64,000 bases of DNA from CAVPFA01 sp963703655. GTDB lineage: Bacteria; Actinomycetota; Acidimicrobiia; Acidimicrobiales; Bog-793. The notes below the pieces were generated by a model that worked only from the letters and a program-made list of their open reading frames with translations, did not search any database and had not been told where the DNA came from. The stretch spans positions 1 to 64,000 of the forward strand of contig CAVPFA010000007.1 of the NCBI GenBank assembly GCA_963703655.1, written 5' to 3'. The position numbers and the translations under genes are program-made. Below are positions 39,109-48,493 of the stretch, in pieces (position 1 is the stretch's first letter; the number at the start of each line of letters is the position of its first letter).

Positions 39109-40024
39109 CTAATTCACAAACTCCTTACCAGTGGTCGCTATTAATACTCGCGACCGGGCAGCCGTCTGGTTCAGAAGGCAATACTCGATGCCCGCCGGAA
39201 CAAAGAACGCGTCGAGATCGTACAACTCGGCCCAGACGTTGTGCTCGGGCACATGCACGTGCGTCTTACCCCTCTCCACGAAGAGCACGGTATCCGAAGG
39301 GTGCTGCAATCGGTCACTCCGGCGGCCGCCTGGCACCTCGGTTACCGCCACTGTAAGCTGCTCGCTTGAAGTTAGAACCGCCGCCAGCAACGGGCTTTCG
39401 GATCCTAAAATCGCCCGGAGTGCAGAGGTCTCCTCTACCAACTCAATGTCTCTCGAATCAGGCCGGCGTTGTGCAGGGAAGCGGCCCAGCAGCCGCGAAT
39501 CGATGCGCAGTTCAGGCTCTGGAACAGGCAATACGCCGGACTGTACTGACTCCCCCTGCACCCAACGAGTTAGCCCATTGGAGTCCCTGCTGGTGCAATC
39601 GAGCGGCTTCGAAGCAAAACTCAACCACTCGATGACCCGCACTTCAGTATCAGCAAAGTTGTAACCATACTGCCAACACCCATTCTGAACAGCCACCGCC
39701 TGCCTGCGACCTGCGACTTGGATTTCCCCGGATGTCGGGTTATGTAATGTGTATTGTCCTGAGAGAACATACTGGCACTCAGCCGCGTCGTATCGCGGCA
39801 TCCAATCAGGCGAAGCCTTGAAGCGACCCCCCGGTGGCATGGAGAAGACAATGACCCATAGTTCGCGGAGTCTCCCAATAGATCCAGTCACTCACAAAGC
39901 CCGAATGCTCATCACCCCACCTTACTCGAGGCACGCTCCAATGCGGAATTGCGTGGGGCACAACCTCAGCTGGCCCGTTGTGTGGCGCCGTCGCATGCAT
40001 CGGGCCGCCCTCCGTCTCGCTCAC
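39109..40024 (-). CDS. Two-domain cupin protein, one frameshift
   Basis: The N-terminal frame starts MSETEGGPMHATAPHNGPAE and reaches DEHSGFVSDWIYWETPRTMG. A shift near 39,850 joins WVIVFSMPPGGRFKAS to PRYDAAECQYVLSGQYTLHN, the first cupin barrel. The second barrel has VTEVPGGRRSDRLQHPSDTV, LFVERGKTHVHVPEHNVWAE and DAFFVPAGIEYCLLN. The HPSDTV motif carries part of the metal-binding set. It lies just downstream of the peptide-binding lipoprotein gene in the same direction. Confidence 0.75.
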
Positions 40025-40062
40025 AGCTCAAGCTTCCCGATCGCCACGGGGCCGACCACCCC

Positions 40063-41667
40063 TTACGCAAACCACAATTTATCCAGAGCGAAGTTCGAAA
40101 GAGGATAACCTGTCGTGCACGGGACAAACCCGCGCAATCTAGAGCTGTACGCGTCAATCACATTATTATATGACGGAATAATAAGCCCACCGTCATTGAA
40201 GTCGATTCGCATCATCTCCTGTTCGAGTCCTCGGCGCTTTACCGGGTCCAACGTGCGGTTGACCTCATTATAGAGCCGAACGTACAGCGGATTATTCCAA
40301 TGCGTCTCGTTAAATGGGGATTTCGGCAACAGTTCCTGGGCCACCTGCGAAATGTAGGGACTATAGTAATAAAAGTCTTGAGCAAAGGGCCACCGCAAGT
40401 AGTCCGGACCGAAGAAGGTGCCGCTGTCCACCACGCTTATATTGATGTTGATACCCGCACTACTCGCCATTTCTTTCAACACCTGCGCCGCCTCAACCGT
40501 TCCTGCCGCAATCGGGGCTGTTACGAGCGTGACTGAGACACTTTCGTGTCCAGCCTGCTTGAGCAGGTACTTAGCCTGTGGAATGTCTTGTTCGCGCCGG
40601 AGAGCCGTGTCATAGGCGGGATCGTACGGTGACGACACGTCATTTCCTACCTTCGCAAACCCGTCAAACACCAGATTGACAAAGCTAGGTCGGTCAATGC
40701 ACAGCCTCATGGCCTGACGAACTCGAACGTCGTCGAATGGCTTGACATCCACACGCATCGTAAACGGAGTAATCGCTCCTGTCGGCGAATTCACGAGCGT
40801 AACTGCGGAATTGTGCGCGAGCGCCTTCGCAGCTACGCCGTCAATCAAGCCAGCTGCGTCTATGCTACCGCTGAGCAAAGCGTTCACTTCGGAAGTAACG
40901 TCCCCGAAATCGATGATTGTGACGCTGTCAACGTATGGCAGACCCTCCTGCCAATAGCTGTCGTTTCGAGTGAAAAGGCTCTGAACCCCTGGCGTGTTAC
41001 TCTTGTATCTGAATGGTCCCGTGCCAATTGGATTCTTGACATCATAGTCAACCGGAACTATGTAAAGACAGTAATAATCCCCCAGCTGATCTGGAAAACT
41101 TGCGTATGGGGTCAACATCGGCACTCGCAATGTCAGCTTGTCAACTTTCTTGAGGCTCTTCGTGTCGATTGGACCGAGTGGCGTTGCACCCGCCAAGGGT
41201 AATTTAGGATTGAGAATCCGACGGAATGTGTAGATCACGTCATCGGCCGAAAGAGGTCTTCCATTATGGAAGGTAACGTCCGGTCGAAGGCGTATTGTCC
41301 ATAGTGTCGCTGAGGGGTCCGACGTGATCTCCTCAGCGAGGGCGTATTGAAACTGTGAGTTGTCGCCGAGAATCGTAAGAGTATCGAAGAGTTGTGCAAT
41401 GCGCGCGTTGGCAGGATAACCAACCTCGCTGTTCGCATCCAACGAGTCGGCCGAGGAGCCGCCAATGAGGCCGACACGAAGCTCTCCTCCTCGCCGGGAT
41501 TTACGGGATGCCGAGCTGGTCGTAGTGGAGGTCGCGTTCGATCCACATGCTGCGACGGCCGCACCCAGCAACGGAACCGAGGCGCCAAGGCTGGCAGCAC
41601 GCCGAAGGAATTCCCTCCTGCTAATATCAATTGGCAGCTGCCTATTGCGACAATTGCTCTTGTCCAT
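40063..41667 (-). CDS. Family-5 extracellular solute-binding lipoprotein (oligopeptide type)
   Basis: The protein starts MDKSNCRNRQLPIDIS and has a twin-arginine signal (SRREFLRRAASLGA) leading to a lipobox ending AAC, so it is likely a Tat-exported lipoprotein. The mature domain shows family-5 hallmarks: IRLRPDVTFHNGRPLSADDV and YTFRRILNP, IGTGPFRYKS, NDSYWQEGLPYVDSVTI, VRQAMRLCIDRPSFV and YDTALRREQDIPQAKYLLKQ. At 534 residues it has the usual size and is not frameshifted. No matching permease or ATPase genes are within this block; partner subunits must be elsewhere. The cognate ligand is probably a peptide or amide. Confidence 0.9.
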   Translation of the reverse strand: MDKSNCRNRQLPIDISRREFLRRAASLGASVPLLGAAVAACGSNATSTTTSSASRKSRRGGELRVGLIGGSSADSLDANSEVGYPANARIAQLFDTLTILGDNSQFQYALAEEITSDPSATLWTIRLRPDVTFHNGRPLSADDVIYTFRRILNPKLPLAGATPLGPIDTKSLKKVDKLTLRVPMLTPYASFPDQLGDYYCLYIVPVDYDVKNPIGTGPFRYKSNTPGVQSLFTRNDSYWQEGLPYVDSVTIIDFGDVTSEVNALLSGSIDAAGLIDGVAAKALAHNSAVTLVNSPTGAITPFTMRVDVKPFDDVRVRQAMRLCIDRPSFVNLVFDGFAKVGNDVSSPYDPAYDTALRREQDIPQAKYLLKQAGHESVSVTLVTAPIAAGTVEAAQVLKEMASSAGININISVVDSGTFFGPDYLRWPFAQDFYYYSPYISQVAQELLPKSPFNETHWNNPLYVRLYNEVNRTLDPVKRRGLEQEMMRIDFNDGGLIIPSYNNVIDAYSSRLRGFVPCTTGYPLSNFALDKLWFA

Positions 41668-41708
41668 TTGAGTCCTCCTCTCTCACAAGCGACAGCAGCT
41701 ATGAACGA

Positions 41709-42935
41709 CTACAGCAGCTGGCCCGAGCGGGCATACACTGGCTCGCCCCCCTTCATGATGACAGCGAGGTTTCCTGCGTCCTCCAGCCTGCTGATCTCCT
41801 CAAGTGGGCTCTCGTCAAGGACAAGCAGGTCTGCGAGCTTGCCAACCTCCAGAGTCCCAATATCCTTGCCTTTGCCGAGTGCTCGTGCAGCGTTGCGGGT
41901 GCTGGCATGTATCGCCTGCATGGGACTTAGTCCTGCTTCGACCATCAAGGTTATCTCGTGAGCATTGCCACCGTGCGGAGCATCCAAGCCGCCACTGTCA
42001 CGACCCATGGCGATGGATACTCCAGCCTCGAGCGCGCAACGCACGGAGTCCCGCTTCACGGCCAGGAATGGGCCCAGGATTTCAACGCTAAAGTCATCGA
42101 GGGTACTGCTCGCCGAAACGCCAACCATGGGTTCATAGAGACTTAAGGTTGGCACCAGCTGGATACCTTTCGCAGCCATTTCCTTCGCCAGAGTCGGCTC
42201 CTCGGCAAGTCCGCAGCCGTGCTCGACCGTGTCCACGCCCCCCTCGACTGCCACGCGGATCCCTTCAGCACCTTGTGCGTGGGCAGCGACCTTTTTACCC
42301 ATGGCGTGAGCCACCCCGACCGCCGCAGTTACCTCGTCGATCGAGTACTGTGCGAGTGCAGGGTCCTCCCCAGGGGCGAATCCCGTGAGCATCATTTTGA
42401 TGCAATCGGCTCCGGCGGCGATTTGTTCTCGTACGGCTGCGACAACTTGGTCTGCGGAATTTGCTTCACGATACATCCCCTTATAGATGCCTGACCCGAC
42501 CGTGGAGACTGTGATGATCTTGCCACAGAGCACGAGACGTGGGCCTTGCGTGATGCCTTCCTCAATCGCTCGCCGGAGGCTCATTTCCATGTAGTTGCGG
42601 CCGCCAACATCTCTTACGGCCGTGAACCCGTGCAGTAGTGTGGTTTCCATGTCATGAGCTGCTCGCAAGACCGCATACGTATCGTCAGTTGGTGGCGGCA
42701 CTCCGGTCGCGTCGCCTGGCAGTGACATGTGAATGTGGGCATCGATGAGGCCAGGTAGGATCGTCTTTCCTTCAACGTCGATATGCTGTGCATCCGCCGG
42801 CCAGGCCGAAGGGGCGCGAGTTGGCCCAACATAGGAGAGGCGGCCATCGACGACTATTATCTCACCATGCTCGATCGGCTCTGGGTGGACTCCGTCTACG
42901 ATTGTGCAGTCAACGAGGATCGTCGGACCTCTCAT
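41709..42935 (-). CDS. Amidohydrolase (imidazolonepropionase/prolidase-like)
   Basis: The metal-dependent hydrolase has GKTILPGLIDAHIHMSLPGD (HxH), an invariant Lys in GADCIKMMLTGF, VAAHAQGAEG and TVEHGCGL with the third and fourth His, and AMGRDSGG with the catalytic Asp. The C-terminus ends IGTLEVGKLADLLVLDESPL, the usual sandwich domain. Members cleave cyclic or N-acyl amides and dipeptides. It precedes the peptide-binding lipoprotein gene by 41 bases on the same strand. The frame is intact, and the second amidohydrolase of this window (55098-56438) has the same layout. Confidence 0.9.
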   Translation of the reverse strand: MRGPTILVDCTIVDGVHPEPIEHGEIIVVDGRLSYVGPTRAPSAWPADAQHIDVEGKTILPGLIDAHIHMSLPGDATGVPPPTDDTYAVLRAAHDMETTLLHGFTAVRDVGGRNYMEMSLRRAIEEGITQGPRLVLCGKIITVSTVGSGIYKGMYREANSADQVVAAVREQIAAGADCIKMMLTGFAPGEDPALAQYSIDEVTAAVGVAHAMGKKVAAHAQGAEGIRVAVEGGVDTVEHGCGLAEEPTLAKEMAAKGIQLVPTLSLYEPMVGVSASSTLDDFSVEILGPFLAVKRDSVRCALEAGVSIAMGRDSGGLDAPHGGNAHEITLMVEAGLSPMQAIHASTRNAARALGKGKDIGTLEVGKLADLLVLDESPLEEISRLEDAGNLAVIMKGGEPVYARSGQLL

Positions 42936-43057
42936 ACGTCAGGATTCCTTTGCTCTGGGACCTGCCTAAGAACTGGAACTTAGTCCTATGCCCAAGCATA
43001 CCGGTTGAGATCGCCCTTGAAGCATCACGTCCGTGTCGGGGGTAAGGACAGTTTTGG

Positions 43058-43453
43058 TTATTGTGTGCTCCGCGGGATGGTCATGTCCGAAACCTCTTCC
43101 CAATCGGCCGGCTGGCATACCCAGAAGATGCGGCAGCCGTCAGTGCTCTCATATGTGAGATTCTTCAGCCCTTTAGGGAGCACCAAAATGTCTCCCTCTT
43201 TTGCAGTATGTGAGGTGCCGTTCTGCATGTGAATAGTAAGATTGCCATCGAGAAAGAAGTAAATACAGTTATATTCGACGCTCCAGTTAAAGCGACCCTG
43301 GTAGGTCGAGTATCCAGTGCCAAACTCATGTTGTAACAATGGGTGTCCCCGTCCTTGCCAGACCGTTACCTTCGCATGGGGACCGAAGTCCATTTCTTCG
43401 GGGCTTTCCTCTCCAGCACGAAATACCTTGATTCCCCCCGCGGTCGCACTCAT
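43058..43453 (-). CDS. Cupin-domain protein (EutQ-like)
   Basis: The single cupin barrel reads KVTVWQGRGHPLLQHEFGTG, NCIYFFLDGNLTIHMQNGTS, EGDILVLPKGLKNLTYESTD and RIFWVCQPADWEEVS. The pattern resembles EutQ-like cupins; the catalytic role is not known. It resembles the cupin at 44629-44994, which ends FFITYPANWRNLG, so the two are probably paralogues flanking the IclR gene. Confidence 0.8.
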   Translation of the reverse strand: MSATAGGIKVFRAGEESPEEMDFGPHAKVTVWQGRGHPLLQHEFGTGYSTYQGRFNWSVEYNCIYFFLDGNLTIHMQNGTSHTAKEGDILVLPKGLKNLTYESTDGCRIFWVCQPADWEEVSDMTIPRSTQ

Positions 43454-43627
43454 GCGTGCTTAACCTCCCTCTTCGGTACACCATACGTATCGAGTGTTTG
43501 GCTCGCTCATCTGGCCGCTGGCGCTCGTGGAAGCAGGCGCTTCGCCGAGCATCGTTCGGCCTGACTCCCGATGTACAGCCGGCTGGACTTAGGTCTCAGA
43601 ATAATTTATGGTACTTGGTAGACTGTC

Positions 43628-44476
43628 ATGCGTCAAGGCCTGATGCCGGCTTGGATGAGCAAAGTCACTGCCCAGTTAAGAGGAGGATGGCTATTGGGAC
43701 ATGGACCAACCGTCACCGGGCCATGGGCGCCCTCGGTCATGTTGGCCTCTCAGATCCTCACTGCCTTGGCCTCTCGCCCCGGCGCTTCGACCCTCGACGA
43801 GTTGGCCTCCGCCGTTGGCCAGCCCAGGAGTTCAGTTCACCGCGTCCTTAACACTCTCGTTCACGAGGAGTTCGTCGTGCGGGTCGGAGTGAGAGGTGGG
43901 TACAGCCTTGGTTCAAAACTTACGCGACTTGGTGCAGCGTATCTGCGAGACTTTGACATTGTTGAGCAATTCCGGGCGGTTGCAGCGCCAATAGTGTGGG
44001 AGATAAACGAGACGATGCAGCTCGCAGTCCTCGACTGGCCGAGCGCGATCTTTATTGGTCACGTAGATTCGCGTCGTCGAGTACGCGTCGCGACTGAGAT
44101 CGGAGGGCGTCTTCCGGCTAATGCCACGGCGGTAGGTAAAGCTCTCCTCGCCTTTTCAAGCACGAGTTTTCTCGATCGCAATCGCAACTGTCCCATGGAG
44201 ATCGTGGCCATGACGAAGGAGACCATCACCTCTGTTGATGCTCTTGAGGCCGACTTAAGTGAGGTGCGCGCACGGGGCTGGGCCCACGCATTTCGCGAAT
44301 CAGAGGAGAGTCTGTGCTGCATTGCCGCCCCGGTCTATCGATCGACGTCAAGTGAACCCGTCGCCGCTATGAGTATCTGTGTACCTGAGCCTGTCCTCTC
44401 GTCGGAAACGGAGAGACGACTTGCCGAACGGCTTCTCCACGGCTGCGCCGAGCTGTCCAAACGCTTAGGCGCGTGA
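43628..44476 (+). CDS. IclR-family transcriptional regulator
   Basis: The N-terminal winged helix shows LASQILTALASRPGASTLDE and LASAVGQPRSSVHRVLNTLV. The effector domain follows with GSKLTRLGAAYL, VDSRRRVRVATEIG, LPANATAVGKALLAFS, and GWAHAFRESEESLCCIAAPV, the conserved ligand-site strand. The start may be 43658 (MSKVTAQL) since the first ten codons are not conserved. It is flanked by convergent and divergent cupin genes, which makes those genes and the amidohydrolase plausible targets. Confidence 0.9.
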   Translation: MRQGLMPAWMSKVTAQLRGGWLLGHGPTVTGPWAPSVMLASQILTALASRPGASTLDELASAVGQPRSSVHRVLNTLVHEEFVVRVGVRGGYSLGSKLTRLGAAYLRDFDIVEQFRAVAAPIVWEINETMQLAVLDWPSAIFIGHVDSRRRVRVATEIGGRLPANATAVGKALLAFSSTSFLDRNRNCPMEIVAMTKETITSVDALEADLSEVRARGWAHAFRESEESLCCIAAPVYRSTSSEPVAAMSICVPEPVLSSETERRLAERLLHGCAELSKRLGA

Positions 44477-44628
44477 CTACTGCAGAAGAACCCCGAGGAA
44501 GCGGTATACGCTTCTAGCTGGTTGGGACACTCTGGCCTGACCGTCGAGGACTTGCCGCCTCGGCCCGTCTATGGAACGTTGAAACACTGTTGCCCTCTAG
44601 CAACGCGACATTTCGGGCTCGGCTCTGA

Positions 44629-44994
44629 CTATCCAAGATTTCGCCAGTTGGCCGGATACGTAATGAAGAAGACTCGACAACGATCAGTCACCGAAACGTG
44701 CGCGACCGTTCCTCGCCGCAGGTTGAAGAGTTGGCCTGCGCTCACAACCACGTCCTGATCGGAGGTCACGAACTTAATGCTGCCCTCGAGGACTAGGCCG
44801 ATCTCCTCGTAGGACAAGCTGACGTCGGTTTCGAGGTGACTGTACTCTACGAATCCCGTCGCGAGACCAGGACCATCCATATCCTCCGAAGAGTCGCCTA
44901 CAACGAACGCGTCAGCGACCAAGTCGCGGTCTGCGCCCGGAATGCTCAGTGACGTCCAACTCAACTGATCCGGTGACAGGAGACGAATGGGCAA
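44629..44994 (-). CDS. Cupin-domain protein (second EutQ-like paralogue)
   Basis: The barrel shows DVSLSYEEIGLVLEGSIKFV, VVVSAGQLFNLRRGTVAHVS and VFFITYPANWRNLG. It is 121 residues long and convergent with the IclR gene. The protein is about the size of a single cupin, and the ending matches the paralogue at 43058 (QPADWEEV/YPANWRNL). Confidence 0.75.
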   Translation of the reverse strand: MPIRLLSPDQLSWTSLSIPGADRDLVADAFVVGDSSEDMDGPGLATGFVEYSHLETDVSLSYEEIGLVLEGSIKFVTSDQDVVVSAGQLFNLRRGTVAHVSVTDRCRVFFITYPANWRNLG

Positions 44995-45414
44995 AGGACC
45001 TGATCCTCGTATGTTTCGTGGTTGACTTGGATTCTACCTCAGGACCGCAGGGCCTCAAGAAGTAGCTGGCAGACGAAAACAGGCGCCAGTTCGTCGGATC
45101 GGACAGCACACGAGCCACCGTACTCGCGGGTCATCTCAAGCGAGGCACCAACTCTCCGCGCTGGATCGCTTCGGGAGCTTGCCTCCAGCCTCGGTAGAAC
45201 GCTGGCCGGTGCACGACACTCGACGGCCAACCAACCGCTTCGCGCGGTTCAAGGCGAGGTCAGCAACGACTCCGCAACTAGGCTCCACCGGAGCCTATGA
45301 CTGACTCGATGAGCAGCGACGAGGAAGACGGGGACTTTGCCGCAGCCCGTCATCCACACTCACACCGCCTCGTCGGCCTTAGGGGGTCAGCCGGCGGATG
45401 AAGGTCGAGCCACG
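44995..45414. other. Intergenic stretch of about 420 bases
   Basis: Short ORFs on both strands show no motif. The ORF upstream of the deaminase start (45337-45414) is in frame with it but is not conserved-looking. Confidence 0.5.
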
Positions 45415-45903
45415 ATGGATGCTCGGGACGAGCGGCATCTGCGGAACGTGATCGAGGTGGCGAAGCGGTCTCGTGAGCACGGCAACCATCCATTTGCTGC
45501 GCTGCTGGTCGGACCCGACGACCAGCCGCTCCTCGAGGCAGAAAACACTGTGGTGACTGAACGAGATTGCACTGACCACGCCGAGACGAACCTCATGCGT
45601 CTGGCCAGCACCCGGTTCGACCGGCACTATCTGTCGAAGTGCACCGTATACGCGAGCACGAAACCGTGCGCGATGTGCGCCGGAGCGATGTATTGGGCCA
45701 GGGTGCGGCGGATCGCGTTCGCTCTCGACGAGGCGATCCTACGTTTGTACACGGGCGACGACCCGGAGAACCCGACGATGGATCCACCGTGCCGGGAGGT
45801 CTTCGTCCGTGGCCAGCGAAACCTCGTGGTCCTCGGGCCGGCGCTGCTCGAGGAGGCGCTGGCGGTACACGAGGGCTTCTGGAAGCTCCTCTCAAGGGGC
45901 TGA
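45415..45903 (+). CDS. Nucleoside/cytosine-type deaminase
   Basis: This zinc-dependent CDA-superfamily enzyme hydrolytically deaminates a base or nucleoside. The catalytic motifs are DHAETNLM (zinc His and proton-shuttling Glu) and KPCAMCAGAMYWARV (two zinc Cys), followed by RIAFALDEA and the tail of GuaD/CodA-like members (ENPTMDPPCREVF). The ATG at 45415 is chosen because MDARDERHLRNVIEVAKRSREHG is the usual N-terminal helix. Length is 162 residues. Guanine, cytosine and related bases are possible substrates; the tail favours the guanine/cytosine group. It is convergent with ureD, 28 bases from its end. Confidence 0.88.
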   Translation: MDARDERHLRNVIEVAKRSREHGNHPFAALLVGPDDQPLLEAENTVVTERDCTDHAETNLMRLASTRFDRHYLSKCTVYASTKPCAMCAGAMYWARVRRIAFALDEAILRLYTGDDPENPTMDPPCREVFVRGQRNLVVLGPALLEEALAVHEGFWKLLSRG

Positions 45904-45930
45904 CCTGACGCCGCATATCCGGGGACGTTT

Positions 45931-46773
45931 TCACCCAAACCAGCGACGAGCAACGTGCTCGGGTAGCACTGGATGGACACCGATAGCTCTCCGTGCCAAG
46001 TTTACAATTGGCCAGAAGGCGAGTTCCAACCTCTCAGAACTCCGGTCCAGCGCACGGACGAGAAGCAGGTCAGGTGCCGGTCGACTAACTCCGCTCAAAT
46101 CCACGCGGCCACGCAGCAGCCGCTCCACCTCGTCCGCAGACAGCGCACCATCTCGTATTCCAACAATCAGAAGATTCCCTAGGTGCGTCCAAGAGCCCAG
46201 GGCCTCGGAGGCCCATAAGCCGTCACTACGAAGAATCCGAGATCGTTCCTGGAGCCGACCACCGTCTGGACCGCGGACGTCCATAGTCCATCGCAGATCA
46301 TCGAATAAGAATCGCTCACCTCGAGCTATCCTCCCGATCGACATCGTATCCCAGCCCACGAATGACGATCCCGCGCTGACCCTAACGCAAACGTCAAAAC
46401 TCGCACGTGCACCGGGGAAAGGAAGGGCCACCCAAGGTAAGTACGTAACATGAGATTGCCCAACCACCTCGAACGACCATCTCCGCCTGACCGCTCTCTC
46501 CGTTCTTAGCAGTAGGGTAGGCCCTTGGGTCGTCACGGTCACCACGGCAGCGGCGCGGGCAACCACTTGTACGCTCAGACCCTCACTTGTGCCAAGCCCA
46601 ACAAGGGGACTGGTCAGGAAGGCCACCGGGTTCCTATACCTATGAACTAGCCACGTGAAATTACCTATCGATTTTCTTATTAATCTGCCATCTCCATCGA
46701 CATGAAGACTTGCCGAATGCGTTGACTCATTCCGGATGCAGGCCCGCGGCGTGCTTTCGGCGCTGCGAGGCAT
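45931..46773 (-). CDS. ureD: Urease accessory protein UreD
   Basis: UreD helps load nickel into apo-urease as part of the UreDFG complex. The region GRLIRKSIGNFTWLVHRYRN, VVTVTTQGPTLLLRTERAV and VGWDTMSIGRIARGERF is recognisably UreD, including the conserved GxDTxSxGR segment. The start MPRSAESTP at 46773 avoids overlap with ureG; the frame is open to 46833. The sequence is divergent from canonical UreD, consistent with the divergent ureC of the cluster. Confidence 0.78.
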   Translation of the reverse strand: MPRSAESTPRACIRNESTHSASLHVDGDGRLIRKSIGNFTWLVHRYRNPVAFLTSPLVGLGTSEGLSVQVVARAAAVVTVTTQGPTLLLRTERAVRRRWSFEVVGQSHVTYLPWVALPFPGARASFDVCVRVSAGSSFVGWDTMSIGRIARGERFLFDDLRWTMDVRGPDGGRLQERSRILRSDGLWASEALGSWTHLGNLLIVGIRDGALSADEVERLLRGRVDLSGVSRPAPDLLLVRALDRSSERLELAFWPIVNLARRAIGVHPVLPEHVARRWFG

Positions 46774-46801
46774 CGCTATCCGCGTTACTGTTCGAGCTCG
46801 A

Positions 46802-47425
46802 TCAGCCGACCGGTGAGACGGCGGCGGCCGCATCCTCCAAAAGGTTCACCAACTCACCAATTCCCTGGTTCGTCCTTGCCGAGGTAATCACAACAGGACT
46901 TCCGTCCCTAACCGATGCCGCCATCCCTACCATCAGCTCGAGATCGGTGCCTGTCCGCTCCGCGATGTCCGCCTTATTGATGACAAGGATCGGAGCCGAG
47001 GCGATTCCCGGGCCGCCCTTCCCGGCGACCTTGTGACCGCCCCCGGCATCCAGGATGAAGAGCCACGTATCGGCGAGATCCGAGCTGAACACGGCAGTCA
47101 GGTTGTCGCCACCACTCTCGATGAAGATCAACTCCAGATCACGAGATGCCTCCAGCTGAGCCGCAGCATCCAGGTTTAATGAGGTGTCGTCCCGGATCGC
47201 GGTATGCGGGCAGCCACCGACCTCGACTCCCACAATCAGCTCCGGAGGGAGCAGCCCTGTGCCTCGCAGGATGGCCTCGTCGACACACGTGTAGATGTCG
47301 TTTGTAATAACACCGACCTGCACGCCCTTGCCGATGAGGATCTGCAGCATACGTTCGATGAGGCTAGTCTTCCCACACCCAACAGGGCCAGCCACTCCAA
47401 TCCGAACCGCTCTTGTGTCACGCAT
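46802..47425 (-). CDS. ureG: Urease accessory GTPase UreG
   Basis: The SIMIBI-class GTPase delivers nickel using GTP. The P-loop is VRIGVAGPVGCGKTSLIERM, the metal-binding CxH is in VGGCPHTAIRDDTSLNLDA, switch residues lie in LIFIESGGDNLTAVFS, and the guanine motif is LVINKADIAERTGTDL. The frame is intact and 207 residues is normal for UreG. It is transcribed ahead of ureD. Confidence 0.95.
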   Translation of the reverse strand: MRDTRAVRIGVAGPVGCGKTSLIERMLQILIGKGVQVGVITNDIYTCVDEAILRGTGLLPPELIVGVEVGGCPHTAIRDDTSLNLDAAAQLEASRDLELIFIESGGDNLTAVFSSDLADTWLFILDAGGGHKVAGKGGPGIASAPILVINKADIAERTGTDLELMVGMAASVRDGSPVVITSARTNQGIGELVNLLEDAAAAVSPVG

Positions 47426-47506
47426 GCATTGCCCACCTACACTCTTATCTCCTTGAAGCTTTAGCTCTCCTTGACCTTAGCAAGCTATGAGCGAAACCGA
47501 CGTGCC

Positions 47507-48180
47507 TCACTTCGCTCGTGTTGCATTAGGCCAATGTCCAACGCAGGGCAGAAGTTCCACCACCGGCCGCGAACGGGGTAAATCAGCGCTCAGAACATGA
47601 CTTTGAATCGCCTGACCCGTTAACGGCGGGACTACTTCCAGCCGCACAGCAGCCGAAACCATACCGCAAAGCACTGCGAACTCGTAACCTTTGACGGCCT
47701 CCTCGGCGTGATACACCATGGTGCACGCTACGGCCCCGAACACAGTCGCTCGAGGAGTTGAGAGATCTCCCAATAGGCGCTGGAGGCTGGAAACTTTCGA
47801 AGATCCATCTGAAATGGCCGTGACGGCCCGAAGCAGGTACGCCCAAGCGAGACGACTCGTTCTCGTTCAACCACGCTGGCGCGGGACATGCAATCAGTCA
47901 GAGACACGGCCCTTAGCACATCGCAATGCGATCCGGGTCGCCCTATGCGCCTCTTCCACTACCCAACCATCACGAGGTACGAGGCTAAGTCTTCTGAAGC
48001 TGAGCAGGAACCTTTCGAGGTTCGTCGCATCCGACAGCTGGCCAGCTCGAACGAGCGCCTCCACGCCGCCCGAGTGAGCGAGAAGCCGCCGGTTGGCAAC
48101 GCCCCGCTCGTGAGTTGCAGCAAGGCCACTAGACTACCCGAGCTGTCACGACCATGACCCAAGCGCAGCCTCCTATCCAC
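47507..48180 (-). CDS. ureF: Urease accessory protein UreF, frameshifted
   Basis: UreF gates nickel delivery by UreG. The first frame gives LVALLQLTSGALPTGGFS, the hallmark N-terminus. One base on, HSGGVEALVRAGQLSDATNL and RFLLSFRRLSLVPRDG continue. Later shifts lead through MSRASVVERERVVSLGR to FGAVACTMVYHAEEAVKGYEF and VSAAVRLEVVPPLTGQAI, the C-terminal UreF motif. At least three indels are needed over 670 bases, the densest cluster of breaks in the window. Order and spacing fit a full-length UreF. Confidence 0.72.
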
Positions 48181-48493
48181 TGACTACGGCGCATATGCAC
48201 GTATCTCGGCTCGCCTGGAGGCCACACGCTCTCCCGCTGAAACTCTACCACCAGAGTGGGCGACGTACTCTCCCGCTGGCGATCCACCACACCGGCAACC
48301 ATCTCCTTCGCTCACGCCAACATCACCCGATAACACCCTCCAGATCCGCTCAATGCAGCCCTAGCGCCCGCCCAGCTCGTCCGCTGACAAATCGCACAAC
48401 CGTTCGCGGGCAAAATCATCGGCCCGCGCCGCCCTCCAATCTAACGCCTCATCGAGCCAATAGTTGTACTGGTGCCTAACCGGCGCTCCTTCG
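48181..48493. other. Intergenic gap in the urease cluster
   Basis: About 310 bases between ureF and ureC have no recognisable gene. This is where ureE might be expected in some clusters; none is visible. Confidence 0.55.
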